NCBI GenBank assembly: GCA_045534575.1 | Contig: JAZSJZ010000005.1 | Span: forward strand, 186,001-250,000 | Length of the DNA stretch: 64,000 bases | Origin: UBA4636 sp045534575 | GTDB lineage: Bacteria; Bacillota; Clostridia; Christensenellales; Borkfalkiaceae | Direction of reading: 5' to 3' | In this document: positions 42,616-50,697 of the stretch, piece after piece | Position numbering within the stretch: the first letter of the stretch is position 1 | How the letters are laid out: each line of letters opens with the position of its first letter | Made by a program: the position numbers and the translations under genes | Notes under the pieces: generated by a model | Database searches by the model: none | What the model saw: the letters and a program-made list of their open reading frames with translations, nothing else | Told to the model about the DNA's origin: nothing

Positions 42616-43860
42616 ATGAAAAATAAAATTCTTTCAATTTTAATTGCGTTTACGCTCTCTATAATGCTTTTATCTGGTTGCACGGGTGATAGGAATGAAG
42701 GTGGAAGTTATTCTTCTCAGTCAAACCAATCAACAAACAGCGCAACTTACGAGCGTTTTGACGTGAACATTAACATTATCGGTGGCAACGAAAGTTCATC
42801 ATCAAACTCACAAAGTGGTTCAACAAGTGGGGCTATAAGCGGTTCTTCGGGCGAAAACGAGGGTGAAGGCAGTGCGGATGAGGGTGATCAACCATCTGTT
42901 CAAAAGCCGTTAAAAGACGTTTTGAAAACTATTCGCTCATCGGTTGTTGAAGTTTACGCTACCATTTCTCAAAATAAAACTTTAGTAGGTTCGGGCGTTG
43001 TAATCGCTTTAACCGACCAAGGCGACAAAACGAGAAGTTGCATCGTTACTTGCTATCACGCACTAGAAACAGCCGAAGCCGTTTCAATAAGAACGGTTGA
43101 CGGCGTTGAATACGACGCAACCTTCGTCGGTGCCGACCCTGACACAGACTTATGCGTTATGATGGTTGATACTAAACTACAATGTGTCAATCTCTACGAT
43201 TCAAGCCTTTTGGAAGTAGGTGAAAGCGTTGTTGCAATAGGCAATCCTTATGGGCTTGTTGGTGGCTCTGTAACAAGCGGAATTGTTAGCGCACTTTGCC
43301 CAAGCACCGTGATTGACGGCAAGTCTTTAGACCTTCTTCAAACAAACGCTGTCGTAAACAATAACGATTCTGGTGCAGGTCTTTTTACGACGACGGGCTA
43401 TCTAATCGGTATGGTCGATACGCTTTACGCTCAAAAACTCGACGCAAGCGTTGAAGGCTTAAATTTCGTTATTCCGTCTTCCACGATAGTAGATATCACA
43501 ACCCAACTTATCTCTACCTATACGGGCGAAAAACCGGGCTACATTGCTGGAAAATACTTGCTCGGTTGCTCGGTTGCAAACAAATATCTAAACGCCTGGA
43601 TGAGCCAAAGTTACGTTTACGTAACTAAGATTGACACCACTGGCAGTATGTATAAAGGTGGCTTAAGAGAAGGCGATAGGCTTGTTAGTTACTATTGGGA
43701 TAGAGAAACCGTAACTATCACTACCGCCGATAAATTCGTTGAAGATATAAATTCAATCAACTTTAAAATCGGCGACGTTATTGAACTTAATATTATCCGC
43801 AACGAAGTTAATATGAATTTAAAAATTGAAATTAGGCAATATATTTGCGGTGAAGAGTAA
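42616..43860 (+). CDS. Trypsin-like serine protease lipoprotein with atypical active-site loop
   Basis: 414 residues. Signal peptide with lipobox LLSGC, then a Ser/Asn/Gly-rich linker (about 28-95) and a protease domain with H148 (VTCYHALE), D178 (DTDLCVM) and S252. The serine loop is NNNDSGAGLF, where HtrA proteases have GNSGGP: the residue forming the oxyanion hole is Asn instead of Gly. The C-terminal part is PDZ-like (YVTKIDTTGSMYKGGLREGDR). It is a distant paralogue of the 15.1-kb lipoprotein protease and should work outside the membrane. Activity is uncertain because of the loop change. Confidence 0.85.
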   Translation: MKNKILSILIAFTLSIMLLSGCTGDRNEGGSYSSQSNQSTNSATYERFDVNINIIGGNESSSSNSQSGSTSGAISGSSGENEGEGSADEGDQPSVQKPLKDVLKTIRSSVVEVYATISQNKTLVGSGVVIALTDQGDKTRSCIVTCYHALETAEAVSIRTVDGVEYDATFVGADPDTDLCVMMVDTKLQCVNLYDSSLLEVGESVVAIGNPYGLVGGSVTSGIVSALCPSTVIDGKSLDLLQTNAVVNNNDSGAGLFTTTGYLIGMVDTLYAQKLDASVEGLNFVIPSSTIVDITTQLISTYTGEKPGYIAGKYLLGCSVANKYLNAWMSQSYVYVTKIDTTGSMYKGGLREGDRLVSYYWDRETVTITTADKFVEDINSINFKIGDVIELNIIRNEVNMNLKIEIRQYICGEE

Positions 43861-43919
43861 AAATTTTTAGCGTGTTCTTGTTTGAGAGCACGCTAAAACT
43901 AAGTTTACCCATATGTGCA

Positions 43920-43982
43920 AGTGAAGTTCACTTTGTGAGTGAAGTTATCTTCGATAGTGAAGTTCACTTCGTGAGTGAAGTT
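43920..43982 (+). repeat. 18-base tandem repeat upstream of ruvC
   Basis: agtgaagtt occurs four times at exact 18-base spacing (43920, 43938, 43956, 43974). The intervening nine bases are cactttgtg, atcttcgat and cacttcgtg, so units one and three are nearly identical. The units are partly self-complementary (ttcact/agtgaa), so the RNA could fold. Confidence 0.9.
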
Positions 43983-43987
43983 TTGTT

Positions 43988-44036
43988 GCGCGCGTTTAAG
44001 AATATTATATTCTTTTAAATAATGCGCGCTTTTATT
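43988..44036 (+). terminator. Hairpin terminator upstream of ruvC
   Basis: Outer stem gcgcgc (43988-43993)/gcgcgc (44024-44029) with an AT-rich inner stem, followed by ttttatttt. A second hairpin, tagcgtg/cacgcta (43869-43897), follows the protease gene. Confidence 0.7.
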
Positions 44037-44049
44037 TTGCTTATTAGTC

Positions 44050-44078
44050 TTGACTTTTTCTTAAAAAAAGTGTATTAT
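44050..44078 (+). promoter_or_regulatory. Promoter of ruvCAB-queA
   Basis: TTGACT at 44050-44055 and TATTAT at 44073-44078, spacing 17. Confidence 0.75.
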
Positions 44079-44107
44079 TTTGCTATAGGCTAAAATAGGG
44101 GAAGTTT

Positions 44108-44602
44108 ATGATAATTTTAGGCATTGACCCGGGACTCGCTACCATTGGCTACGGCGTTATTTCAAGTGAAAACGGCAAGGTTACCGCCATTGACTACGGC
44201 GTTATTTTAACGCCTAAGGACGAAACCTTTCCAAATCGTCTTTTAATGATTGAAAAAAGCGTTCAAAAACTTATCGATAAATTTCAGCCCGACGAAATTG
44301 CGCTTGAAGAACTATTCTTCAACAACAACGCAAAAACGGCGATAAACGTAGCGCAGGCAAGAGGCGTAACCTTAGTTACTTGCGTTAAAAATTGCAAAAA
44401 TCTTTACGAATATACGCCCCTTCAAATAAAGCAAGCCTTAACGGGTTATGGTAGAGCCGATAAAAATCAAATCCAACAAATGGTAACAAGGCTACTAAAC
44501 CTTAAAAAAGTTCCCAAGCCCGATGACGCCGCCGATGCCTTAGCGGTTGCGCTCACGCATTCGAACACAAAAAGATTTTCTTCAAGTTTTGGCATAAAAT
44601 AG
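44108..44602 (+). CDS. ruvC: Holliday junction endonuclease RuvC
   Basis: 164 residues. It cuts Holliday junctions after RuvAB branch migration. Catalytic acids: D7 in GIDPGLATIGYG, E68-region in ALEELFFNNNAKTA, and the paired aspartates in PDDAADALAVALTH near residue 140. Ribosome binding site gggga. First of ruvC-ruvA-ruvB-queA with gaps of 7 and 3 bases. Confidence 0.96.
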   Translation: MIILGIDPGLATIGYGVISSENGKVTAIDYGVILTPKDETFPNRLLMIEKSVQKLIDKFQPDEIALEELFFNNNAKTAINVAQARGVTLVTCVKNCKNLYEYTPLQIKQALTGYGRADKNQIQQMVTRLLNLKKVPKPDDAADALAVALTHSNTKRFSSSFGIK

Positions 44603-44609
44603 GTGAAAT

Positions 44610-45203
44610 ATGATTGCATACTTAAAAGGAAAAGTGTTATCTGCAAGCGATAGCACGGTAATTTTAGAAAATAACGGCGTTGGCTTTGAAATAACTTGTT
44701 CAACCACCGCTTACGTAGATTTAGCAACCAAAGGCGAGGGTGAAGTTTGGGTTTACACTTCCGTTCGTGAAGACGGCATTTCTCTTTTCGGCTTTTCCTC
44801 GCTTGCTGAAAAGAGTATGTTTTTAAAACTTATTTCAGTATCTGGAATAGGTCCAAAAATGGGTATAACGGTGCTATCTGGTATGAGTTTGAACGACCTT
44901 GCATTTTCCATTGCTTCAAGCGATATTAAAACGCTATCTAAAATAAAAGGTTTGGGCAAGAAAACGGCTGAAAGAATTGTTGTTGAACTTCGTGAAGCAA
45001 TGCAAAGCGAAGGCGAAGTTATCACAAAAAAAGCCCCTACCATTTCTCAAAAACTCTCAGCCGACGGCGAAAATGCTATTTTAGCGCTTCAAAGTTTGGG
45101 TTATTCTCGCCAAGTGGCAACCAATTGCGTTGAAGAAGTTATGAATTTGGGTGTTTCCGGGCTTGAAAATATCATTAAAGAATCATTAAAAAGGTTTGCA
45201 TAG
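44610..45203 (+). CDS. ruvA: Holliday junction helicase subunit RuvA
   Basis: 197 residues. RuvA tetramers hold the four-way junction. It begins MIAYLKGKVLSASDSTV (OB fold), has two helix-hairpin-helix motifs (GIGPKMGITVLSG and IKGLGKKTAERIVVEL) and a C-terminal domain III that contacts RuvB (ENAILALQSLGYS). Ribosome binding site aggtga. Confidence 0.96.
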   Translation: MIAYLKGKVLSASDSTVILENNGVGFEITCSTTAYVDLATKGEGEVWVYTSVREDGISLFGFSSLAEKSMFLKLISVSGIGPKMGITVLSGMSLNDLAFSIASSDIKTLSKIKGLGKKTAERIVVELREAMQSEGEVITKKAPTISQKLSADGENAILALQSLGYSRQVATNCVEEVMNLGVSGLENIIKESLKRFA

Positions 45204-45206
45204 ATT

Positions 45207-46289
45207 ATGTTTGAAAACGACGATTTTATAAAATCGGCAATGGATGACGATAGCGAAGAGCGAATCGTCAACACTGCAAAAACTTATGGCGACGAAGTGG
45301 AAAACGTTCTACGACCAAAAACTATGGACGGCTACGTTGGTCAAGATAAGGTTAAAGAAAATTTATCAGTCTTTATCGAGGCTGCAAAAATGCGTGGCGA
45401 GGCGCTCGACCACGTTCTTTTGTATGGCCCGCCGGGGCTTGGTAAAACGACGCTAGCGCATATTATCGCAAACCAAATGGGCGGTCAAATTAAGGTAACG
45501 AGCGGTCCTGCAATTGAAAAATCTGGTGATCTTGCCGCTATTTTAACAAACCTTAACGACGGCGACGTTTTGTTTATCGACGAAATTCATCGCCTAAATA
45601 GAAACGTTGAAGAAATTTTATACCCCGCTATGGAAGACTTCTCGCTCGATTTCATTATCGGCAAAGGTCCGTCAGCCCAAAGCGTTCAAATTCCGCTCAA
45701 GCGTTTCACCCTAGTTGGCGCAACCACAAGAGCGGGGCTTTTATCTTCTCCACTTCGTGATAGATTTGGCGTTATGTGTAGGCTAGAGATGTATTCAAAG
45801 GAAGAACTTGCCGAAATTGTTCGCCGTTCTTCAATCGTTTTAAATTCTCAAATATCAAAAGAAGGCGCGTTCGAAATCGGCTCAAGGTCGAGAGGGACGC
45901 CTAGAATTGCCAATAGACTTCTTAGGCGAGTTCGTGATTTCTCGCTAGTTTTAGGGCATAGCGAAATAACTTTAGACGATGCTAAAACTGCGCTTGAGCG
46001 CCTTGAAATAGACGAACTTGGGCTTGATAACGTCGATATAAGACTTTTAACTTCAATGGCTCAAAAGTTTGGCGGTGGGCCAGTTGGGCTTGATACGCTC
46101 GCTGCAACAATCAATGAAGACGCAACCACCATTGAAGACGTTTACGAGCCGTATTTATTGCAACTAGGCTTTGTTGCAAGAACGCCACGAGGCAGAGTTT
46201 TAACTAGACAAGCCTATAAGCACTTGCACATAAAAATGCCATTAAAGGCGCAAGTTTCTATTTTTGAGGATGATGATGCTAAAAACTAG
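45207..46289 (+). CDS. ruvB: Holliday junction helicase motor RuvB
   Basis: 360 residues. AAA+ hexamer driving branch migration. Walker A YGPPGLGKTTLA, Walker B VLFIDEIHRLNR, sensor VGATTRAGLLSSPLRDRFG and the C-terminal winged helix ending RTPRGRVLTRQAYKHL are all present. An N-terminal acidic extension of about 30 residues precedes LRPKTMDGYVGQ. The end overlaps queA by 14 bases. Confidence 0.97.
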   Translation: MFENDDFIKSAMDDDSEERIVNTAKTYGDEVENVLRPKTMDGYVGQDKVKENLSVFIEAAKMRGEALDHVLLYGPPGLGKTTLAHIIANQMGGQIKVTSGPAIEKSGDLAAILTNLNDGDVLFIDEIHRLNRNVEEILYPAMEDFSLDFIIGKGPSAQSVQIPLKRFTLVGATTRAGLLSSPLRDRFGVMCRLEMYSKEELAEIVRRSSIVLNSQISKEGAFEIGSRSRGTPRIANRLLRRVRDFSLVLGHSEITLDDAKTALERLEIDELGLDNVDIRLLTSMAQKFGGGPVGLDTLAATINEDATTIEDVYEPYLLQLGFVARTPRGRVLTRQAYKHLHIKMPLKAQVSIFEDDDAKN

Positions 46290-47298
46290 TGATTTCGACT
46301 ACTATCTTCCCGAAGAGCAAATAGCGCAAACTCCGCTAGAGCCGAGAGATTCGTCTAGGCTTCTTCACTACGATAGAAAAACAAAACAAGTAGAGCATAA
46401 AATCTTTAGAGATATTCTCGATATTTTAACCGAAAACGACCTTTTGGTTATCAACACAACTAAAGTTTATCCCGCAAGAATTTTTGCAAAAACGCTAAAC
46501 GGCGGAAAGGTTGAAGTTCTTTTACTAAAGCGCATAAATCTTACCGATTGGGAAGTTTTGGTAAAGCCGGGCAAGAAAGCGAGAGAGGGCGCAAAACTTA
46601 TCGTAAACGAAGAACTATCACTAGAAATTTTATCTAGAACGGAAACGGGCGGAAGAATTATTCGCTTTATTTTCGACGGCGTTTTCGAGGAGATTTTAGA
46701 GCGTGTTGGCGAAATGCCACTTCCACCCTATATTAAAGAAAAATTGCAAGATAAAGCCCGCTATCAAACGGTTTATTGCAAAAACGAGGGAAGTTCCGCA
46801 GCGCCAACGGCTGGGCTTCACTTCACGAAAGAACTCATTGAAAATTTAAAGAAAAAGGGCGTTTCGTTTGCTGAAGTTGAACTAAACGTTGGCTTAGGCA
46901 CTTTTAGACCGGTTAAGGCGGAAAACCTTGAAAACCACGATATGCACTCGGAGTTTTATTCAATCGACGAGAAAAACGCACAAATCATAAACAACGCTAA
47001 GAAAAACGGCAAAAGAATTATCGCCGTTGGAACAACTAGTGTTAGAACGCTAGAAACGGTGGCGGATGAAAACGGATTTGTGAAAGCGTGTTCTGGGAAC
47101 ACTAAAATTTTTATTTACCCGCCTTATAAGTTTAAATGCGTTGATGGACTAATAACTAACTTTCACTTGCCTCAATCAACCTTAATTATGCTCGTTTCAG
47201 CCTTCTGTGGAAGGCAAGAAACACTAGAATTTTATAACCTAGCAGTTAAGGAAGGGTATAGGTTTTTTAGTTTTGGCGACGCTTGTCTGCTTTTATAA
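46276..47298 (+). CDS. queA: tRNA preQ1(34) S-adenosylmethionine ribosyltransferase-isomerase
   Basis: 340 residues. It adds the cyclopentanediol ring of queuosine precursor. Start chosen at ATG 46276 (MLKTSDFDYYLPEEQIAQ), five bases after gagga; the ATGs at 46270 and 46273 and the TTG at 46264 are less likely. GGKVEVLLLKR, PAGLHFT-like PTAGLHFTKEL and VGLGTFRPVKAENLENHDMHSE (given in part) are family motifs. It overlaps ruvB, a common ruvB-queA-tgt arrangement; tgt follows 178 bases on. Confidence 0.95.
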   Translation: MLKTSDFDYYLPEEQIAQTPLEPRDSSRLLHYDRKTKQVEHKIFRDILDILTENDLLVINTTKVYPARIFAKTLNGGKVEVLLLKRINLTDWEVLVKPGKKAREGAKLIVNEELSLEILSRTETGGRIIRFIFDGVFEEILERVGEMPLPPYIKEKLQDKARYQTVYCKNEGSSAAPTAGLHFTKELIENLKKKGVSFAEVELNVGLGTFRPVKAENLENHDMHSEFYSIDEKNAQIINNAKKNGKRIIAVGTTSVRTLETVADENGFVKACSGNTKIFIYPPYKFKCVDGLITNFHLPQSTLIMLVSAFCGRQETLEFYNLAVKEGYRFFSFGDACLLL

Positions 47299-47476
47299 AC
47301 TTCGTTATACTTCGTTTACTGTCCGCGCTGTGGACTTCAAGACCTAAAAGGTCTATCTCACACAACAGCTTGCCGAGCCTTGCCTAACTCGTTTCAATAA
47401 ATAACGATTTTTTAGCGTTTTTTAGGCTAGTTTAACGCAAAATTAACTAATTTTTACTATAATTTTATTGCAATTT

Positions 47477-48598
47477 ATGGAAAATTTCTCATTTGAACTA
47501 ATTAAACAAGATGCGAAAACGGGCGCAAGAGCGGGAATTTTGCACACACCGCACGGCGATATTCCAACGCCAATCTATATGCCCGTTGGCACGCAAGCAA
47601 CCGTAAAAGGTGTTTTTCCTAGAGACCTTGAGGAAATGGACGCTAAAATCATTTTAGCCAACACTTACCACCTTTTTATGCGCCCGGGCGACGAAGTCGT
47701 TAAAAAAGCGGGTGGCTTGCATAAATTTATGAATTGGAACAGACCAATTCTTACCGATAGCGGTGGCTTTCAAATTTTTTCGCTTGCTAAACTTAACGAT
47801 ATTAAAGACGAGGGCGTAACCTTTAGGTCTAACGTTGACGGAAGCAAGCACTTCATAACGCCAGAGCGTGCAATCGATATTGAGAACAATCTCGGCGCAG
47901 ATATTATTATGGCTTTTGACGAGTGCACGGCTTACGGCACTGATAAAAACAAGGCAGAGCGCGCGGTAAAAAGAACGCTTTCGTGGCTAGATAGGTGCTA
48001 TAATCACCATAAAAACCCCGAACAAGCACTTTTTCCTATCGTTCAAGGCAATATGTTTAAAGACTTGCGCCTAAAAAGCCTTGCCGAAACTATTCCTTAC
48101 GCAAAGCACGGAATTGCTATCGGCGGTTTGTCGGTAGGCGAGCCTAAGGACGTTATGTATGACATTTTGGATACTATGTATCCACACTACCCCGTAAACG
48201 TTCCAAGATACCTTATGGGCGTAGGTTCTCCCGATTGCCTAATCGAGGGCGTTCTTCGTGGAATTGATATGTTTGACTGTGTTTTAGCAACGAGAATTGC
48301 TCGAAACGGCACTGCAATGACTTCGCAAGGAAAGGTTGTTGTTAGAAACGGAATGTATAAAGAAGATTTCACTCCGCTTGACCCTGAGTGCGATTGTTAT
48401 TGTTGCAAAAACTATTCTAAAGCATACCTTCGCCATATGATAAACGTTGGCGAGATGATGGGCGGAATGCTCCTAAGCCTTCACAACACGCATTTCTTAG
48501 TAAATCTTATGAAGAACTTGAGAAATGCCATAATTGGAGATTATTTGTCGGATTTTGTAGCTGAATTTTACGCAAAATACGGGTTAACTAATAATTAA
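47477..48598 (+). CDS. tgt: tRNA-guanine(34) transglycosylase
   Basis: 373 residues. It swaps guanine 34 for preQ1 in tRNAs with GUN anticodons. LTDSGGFQIFSL carries the catalytic region, MAFDECTAYG the general base, and the C-terminal zinc site is CDCYCCKNYSKAYLRH. The ATG at 47477 fits the family start; the TTG at 47468 is an alternative. Ribosome binding site poor. The 178-base gap before it contains GC-richer palindromic bits (gtccgc/gtggac, agacct/aggtct), but no gene. Confidence 0.95.
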   Translation: MENFSFELIKQDAKTGARAGILHTPHGDIPTPIYMPVGTQATVKGVFPRDLEEMDAKIILANTYHLFMRPGDEVVKKAGGLHKFMNWNRPILTDSGGFQIFSLAKLNDIKDEGVTFRSNVDGSKHFITPERAIDIENNLGADIIMAFDECTAYGTDKNKAERAVKRTLSWLDRCYNHHKNPEQALFPIVQGNMFKDLRLKSLAETIPYAKHGIAIGGLSVGEPKDVMYDILDTMYPHYPVNVPRYLMGVGSPDCLIEGVLRGIDMFDCVLATRIARNGTAMTSQGKVVVRNGMYKEDFTPLDPECDCYCCKNYSKAYLRHMINVGEMMGGMLLSLHNTHFLVNLMKNLRNAIIGDYLSDFVAEFYAKYGLTNN

Positions 48599-48671
48599 CC
48601 GCAGTTTTGTTGATTATTTTAATAAAATTTGATAAAATAATTTCTATGCTAGATTTTATTTGCGAGGTTTT

Positions 48672-49541
48672 ATGGAAAGGCTTTTTCAAATAGTAGTTGA
48701 TTCCGGCTGTGATATGACGGATGAATATATTAAAAATAATCAAATAGAACAAATAATAATGGGCTTTTCGATGGACGGCGAGGAGTTTGGCGGAGAAGAC
48801 GGAAAAATTCTTGATAGAAAAGAGTTTTTCGAACGTGTTGCAAAAGGCTCTATGCCAAAAACCTATCAAGTAACTAGCGAAGTTGCAAAAATTCATATCG
48901 AGCCCTATTTAAAGCAAGGTAAAGACGTGCTTTTGGTTGGTTTTTCGTCGGGGCTTTCGGGAACGTTTTCTTGTTACGAAAGAGCGAGAGATGAACTTTT
49001 GAAAGATTATCCCGAAAGAAAAATTTGCCTTGTAGATTCGCTTTCGGGTTCTTTAGGCGAGGGCTTAGTTTTAGATTACGTTGTTCGTAAGGCAAACGAA
49101 GGCGCAAGCATTGAAGAGGTTTGCGAATACGGCAATAAAATTGCAAAAAGCGTGAAAAGCATTTTTACTGTTGATAATCTTTTCCACCTAAAGCGTGGCG
49201 GAAGAATATCTTCTGCAACGGCGATTGTTGGCTCTGCTTTAAAGATTAAACCTATAATTCAAGCCGATAAAGATGGTAAACTTGAAACTTTAGGCAAGGT
49301 TATTGGTAGAAAACACTCGCTAACCGAACTTGTTAAAAGGCTGTTTGGTTTTAGAAAAAGCGACGATAAGCGAATTTTTATCTGCCATGGCAACTGCGAA
49401 GAAGATGCGCTCTTTGTTAAAAAACTTATCTTAGAAAAACTTCCCGACGCTGAAGTTATGATTGAGTTTGAAGGCACTGTTTTAGGTTCTCACTCGGGCC
49501 CGGGAACGGTTGCTTTATTTATGAAATGTTTAGATGTTTAA
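48672..49541 (+). CDS. DegV family fatty-acid-binding protein
   Basis: 289 residues from MERLFQIVVDSGCDMTDEY. DegV/FakB proteins bind a fatty acid and present it to the kinase FakA. The binding-site serines are in VGFSSGLSGTFSCYE; NLFHLKRGGRIS and the late SHSGPGTVALF are family marks. No FakA partner lies nearby. Located between tgt and yajC, where it interrupts the usual queA-tgt-yajC series. Confidence 0.92.
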   Translation: MERLFQIVVDSGCDMTDEYIKNNQIEQIIMGFSMDGEEFGGEDGKILDRKEFFERVAKGSMPKTYQVTSEVAKIHIEPYLKQGKDVLLVGFSSGLSGTFSCYERARDELLKDYPERKICLVDSLSGSLGEGLVLDYVVRKANEGASIEEVCEYGNKIAKSVKSIFTVDNLFHLKRGGRISSATAIVGSALKIKPIIQADKDGKLETLGKVIGRKHSLTELVKRLFGFRKSDDKRIFICHGNCEEDALFVKKLILEKLPDAEVMIEFEGTVLGSHSGPGTVALFMKCLDV

Positions 49542-49595
49542 GCGTTGCTTAAATATTCTTTGAATATTTATTTTGAAAAATATTGGAGGAAAATT

Positions 49596-50141
49596 ATGTT
49601 ATTAAACCTTTTAGAATCTAACGTTAGTGGCAATGGAAACGCTACGCAAACTTATATCATCATTGCGGTTTTTGCATTGGTGCTTATAGGTTATATGGTT
49701 TTAAGTTCTCGTCAACGCAAAAAACAAGCGGATGAAGCCGAACAAAAACTTAAATCAATCGCCGTTGGTGATACCATTTTAACTATCGGTATGATTAGTG
49801 GCGAAATCGTTGAAGTTATTGATGACGGCGCTTATTACGTTATTAAAACGGGTAGCGAAGAAAACTTTGGCTTTTTGAAAATTGACGCTCGCGCAATTTA
49901 CCAAATCTATAAGCCAGAAGATTTACTAAAGGCTCAAGAAGAAACGGCTGAAACTTCTAATCAAGACGATCTTCCAACCGAACTTCCTGAACAAATTCAA
50001 GAAGACGTTAATGCAGAAGAAAAAGAACCTGTTTTTGAAGAGTTAACAACTAACGAAGAAAAAGCTGAAACTGAAGAAGTTAAGGCTGAAGAAAATCAAG
50101 TTGAAGAAGTTAAGGCTGAAGAAGACAAGAAAGACGAATAA
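49596..50141 (+). CDS. yajC: Preprotein translocase subunit YajC with acidic tail
   Basis: 181 residues from the ATG after tggagga; an upstream start has no ribosome binding site. One N-terminal membrane helix (about 15-37: YIIIAVFALVLIGYMVLSS), then RQRKKQADEAEQKLKSIAVGDTILTIGMISG, the YajC core. The normal protein is about 100 residues; here about 75 extra acidic residues (repeating EEVKAEE, encoded by a 22-base repeat at 50072 and 50102) follow. YajC associates with SecDF, whose genes lie 2.6 kb downstream. Confidence 0.93.
   Translation: MLLNLLESNVSGNGNATQTYIIIAVFALVLIGYMVLSSRQRKKQADEAEQKLKSIAVGDTILTIGMISGEIVEVIDDGAYYVIKTGSEENFGFLKIDARAIYQIYKPEDLLKAQEETAETSNQDDLPTELPEQIQEDVNAEEKEPVFEELTTNEEKAETEEVKAEENQVEEVKAEEDKKDE
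50072..50123 (+). repeat. Direct repeat in the 3' end of yajC
   Basis: tgaagaagttaaggctgaag plus aa is found at 50072-50093 and 50102-50123, a 30-base period, encoding the acidic tail. Confidence 0.85.
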
Positions 50142-50165
50142 AAATTCAATTCATTAAAATAAATT

Positions 50166-50202
50166 TCTCCGCATATTATTTATTGTTATGCGGAGATTTT
50201 TT
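50166..50202 (+). promoter_or_regulatory. Terminator-like hairpin containing the ribosome binding site of the next gene
   Basis: A perfect ten-base stem, tctccgcata (50166-50175) with tatgcggaga (50187-50196), is followed by exactly six T and then ATG at 50203. The Shine-Dalgarno ggag (50192-50195) is inside the right arm. The element has the form of a terminator and of a sequestered ribosome binding site at once. Confidence 0.8.
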
Positions 50203-50571
50203 ATGGAAAGAAAAGAAAATTTATTTTTCACGTTCACGGCGCTAGCGATATCTATTGCAACGGCTGTCGTTTTGGTGCTAGTTTTTGCAATTTTAATAAG
50301 CGCTTTTTCAATTCCGTCAAGTGCAATCAAACCTGTTAATATCGTAATAAAAATAATAGCGTTGTCGCTCGGCGTGTTTTTTGGCGTTAAGGAAGAAAAG
50401 GGGGCGCTCAAAGGCTGTCTATTTGGGCTTTTGTTCGCTGTTTTTTCAAACCTTCTTTTTTTAGTTCCAGTTAAAGAATTTCATTTTGACTTATGGCTTT
50501 TGCTTGATATTGTTTTTTGCTCGGTTTTCGGCGCAATTTTAGGTGTTATTAAGTTGAACTTAATAAAATAA
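50203..50571 (+). CDS. TIGR04086-type membrane protein
   Basis: 122 residues from MERKENLFFTF with four hydrophobic helices (about 10-32, 42-58, 66-88, 95-115). Clostridia commonly have such a TIGR04086/YrzE-like protein after yajC, and the glycine pattern SLGVFFGVKEEKGALKG fits. Its function is unknown. The ribosome binding site lies inside a hairpin with a T tract (50166-50202). Upstream by 61 bases is the end of yajC. Confidence 0.8.
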   Translation: MERKENLFFTFTALAISIATAVVLVLVFAILISAFSIPSSAIKPVNIVIKIIALSLGVFFGVKEEKGALKGCLFGLLFAVFSNLLFLVPVKEFHFDLWLLLDIVFCSVFGAILGVIKLNLIK

Positions 50572-50697
50572 CGATTAAAAGACGAAGTTTAAACACTTAA
50601 CAATCATTTGACAAATAAAATTGAATAAGTTATAATAAATTTAAGTTGCTTGAAAATATCAAAGCAACTTATTTTTAAGTGATTTCTTAGGAGATTT

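Noticed and set aside
43920..43982. CRISPR array
   Set aside because: The 9-base repeats at 18-base spacing are far too short, spacers are not unique and no cas gene is present.
47299..47476. tRNA gene in the queA-tgt spacer
   Set aside because: Short stems are present, but there is no cloverleaf, T-arm GTTCRA motif or anticodon stem.
48588..48896. 102-codon minus-strand frame over the tgt-degV junction
   Set aside because: Overlaps the start of degV on the opposite strand and shows no family motif.
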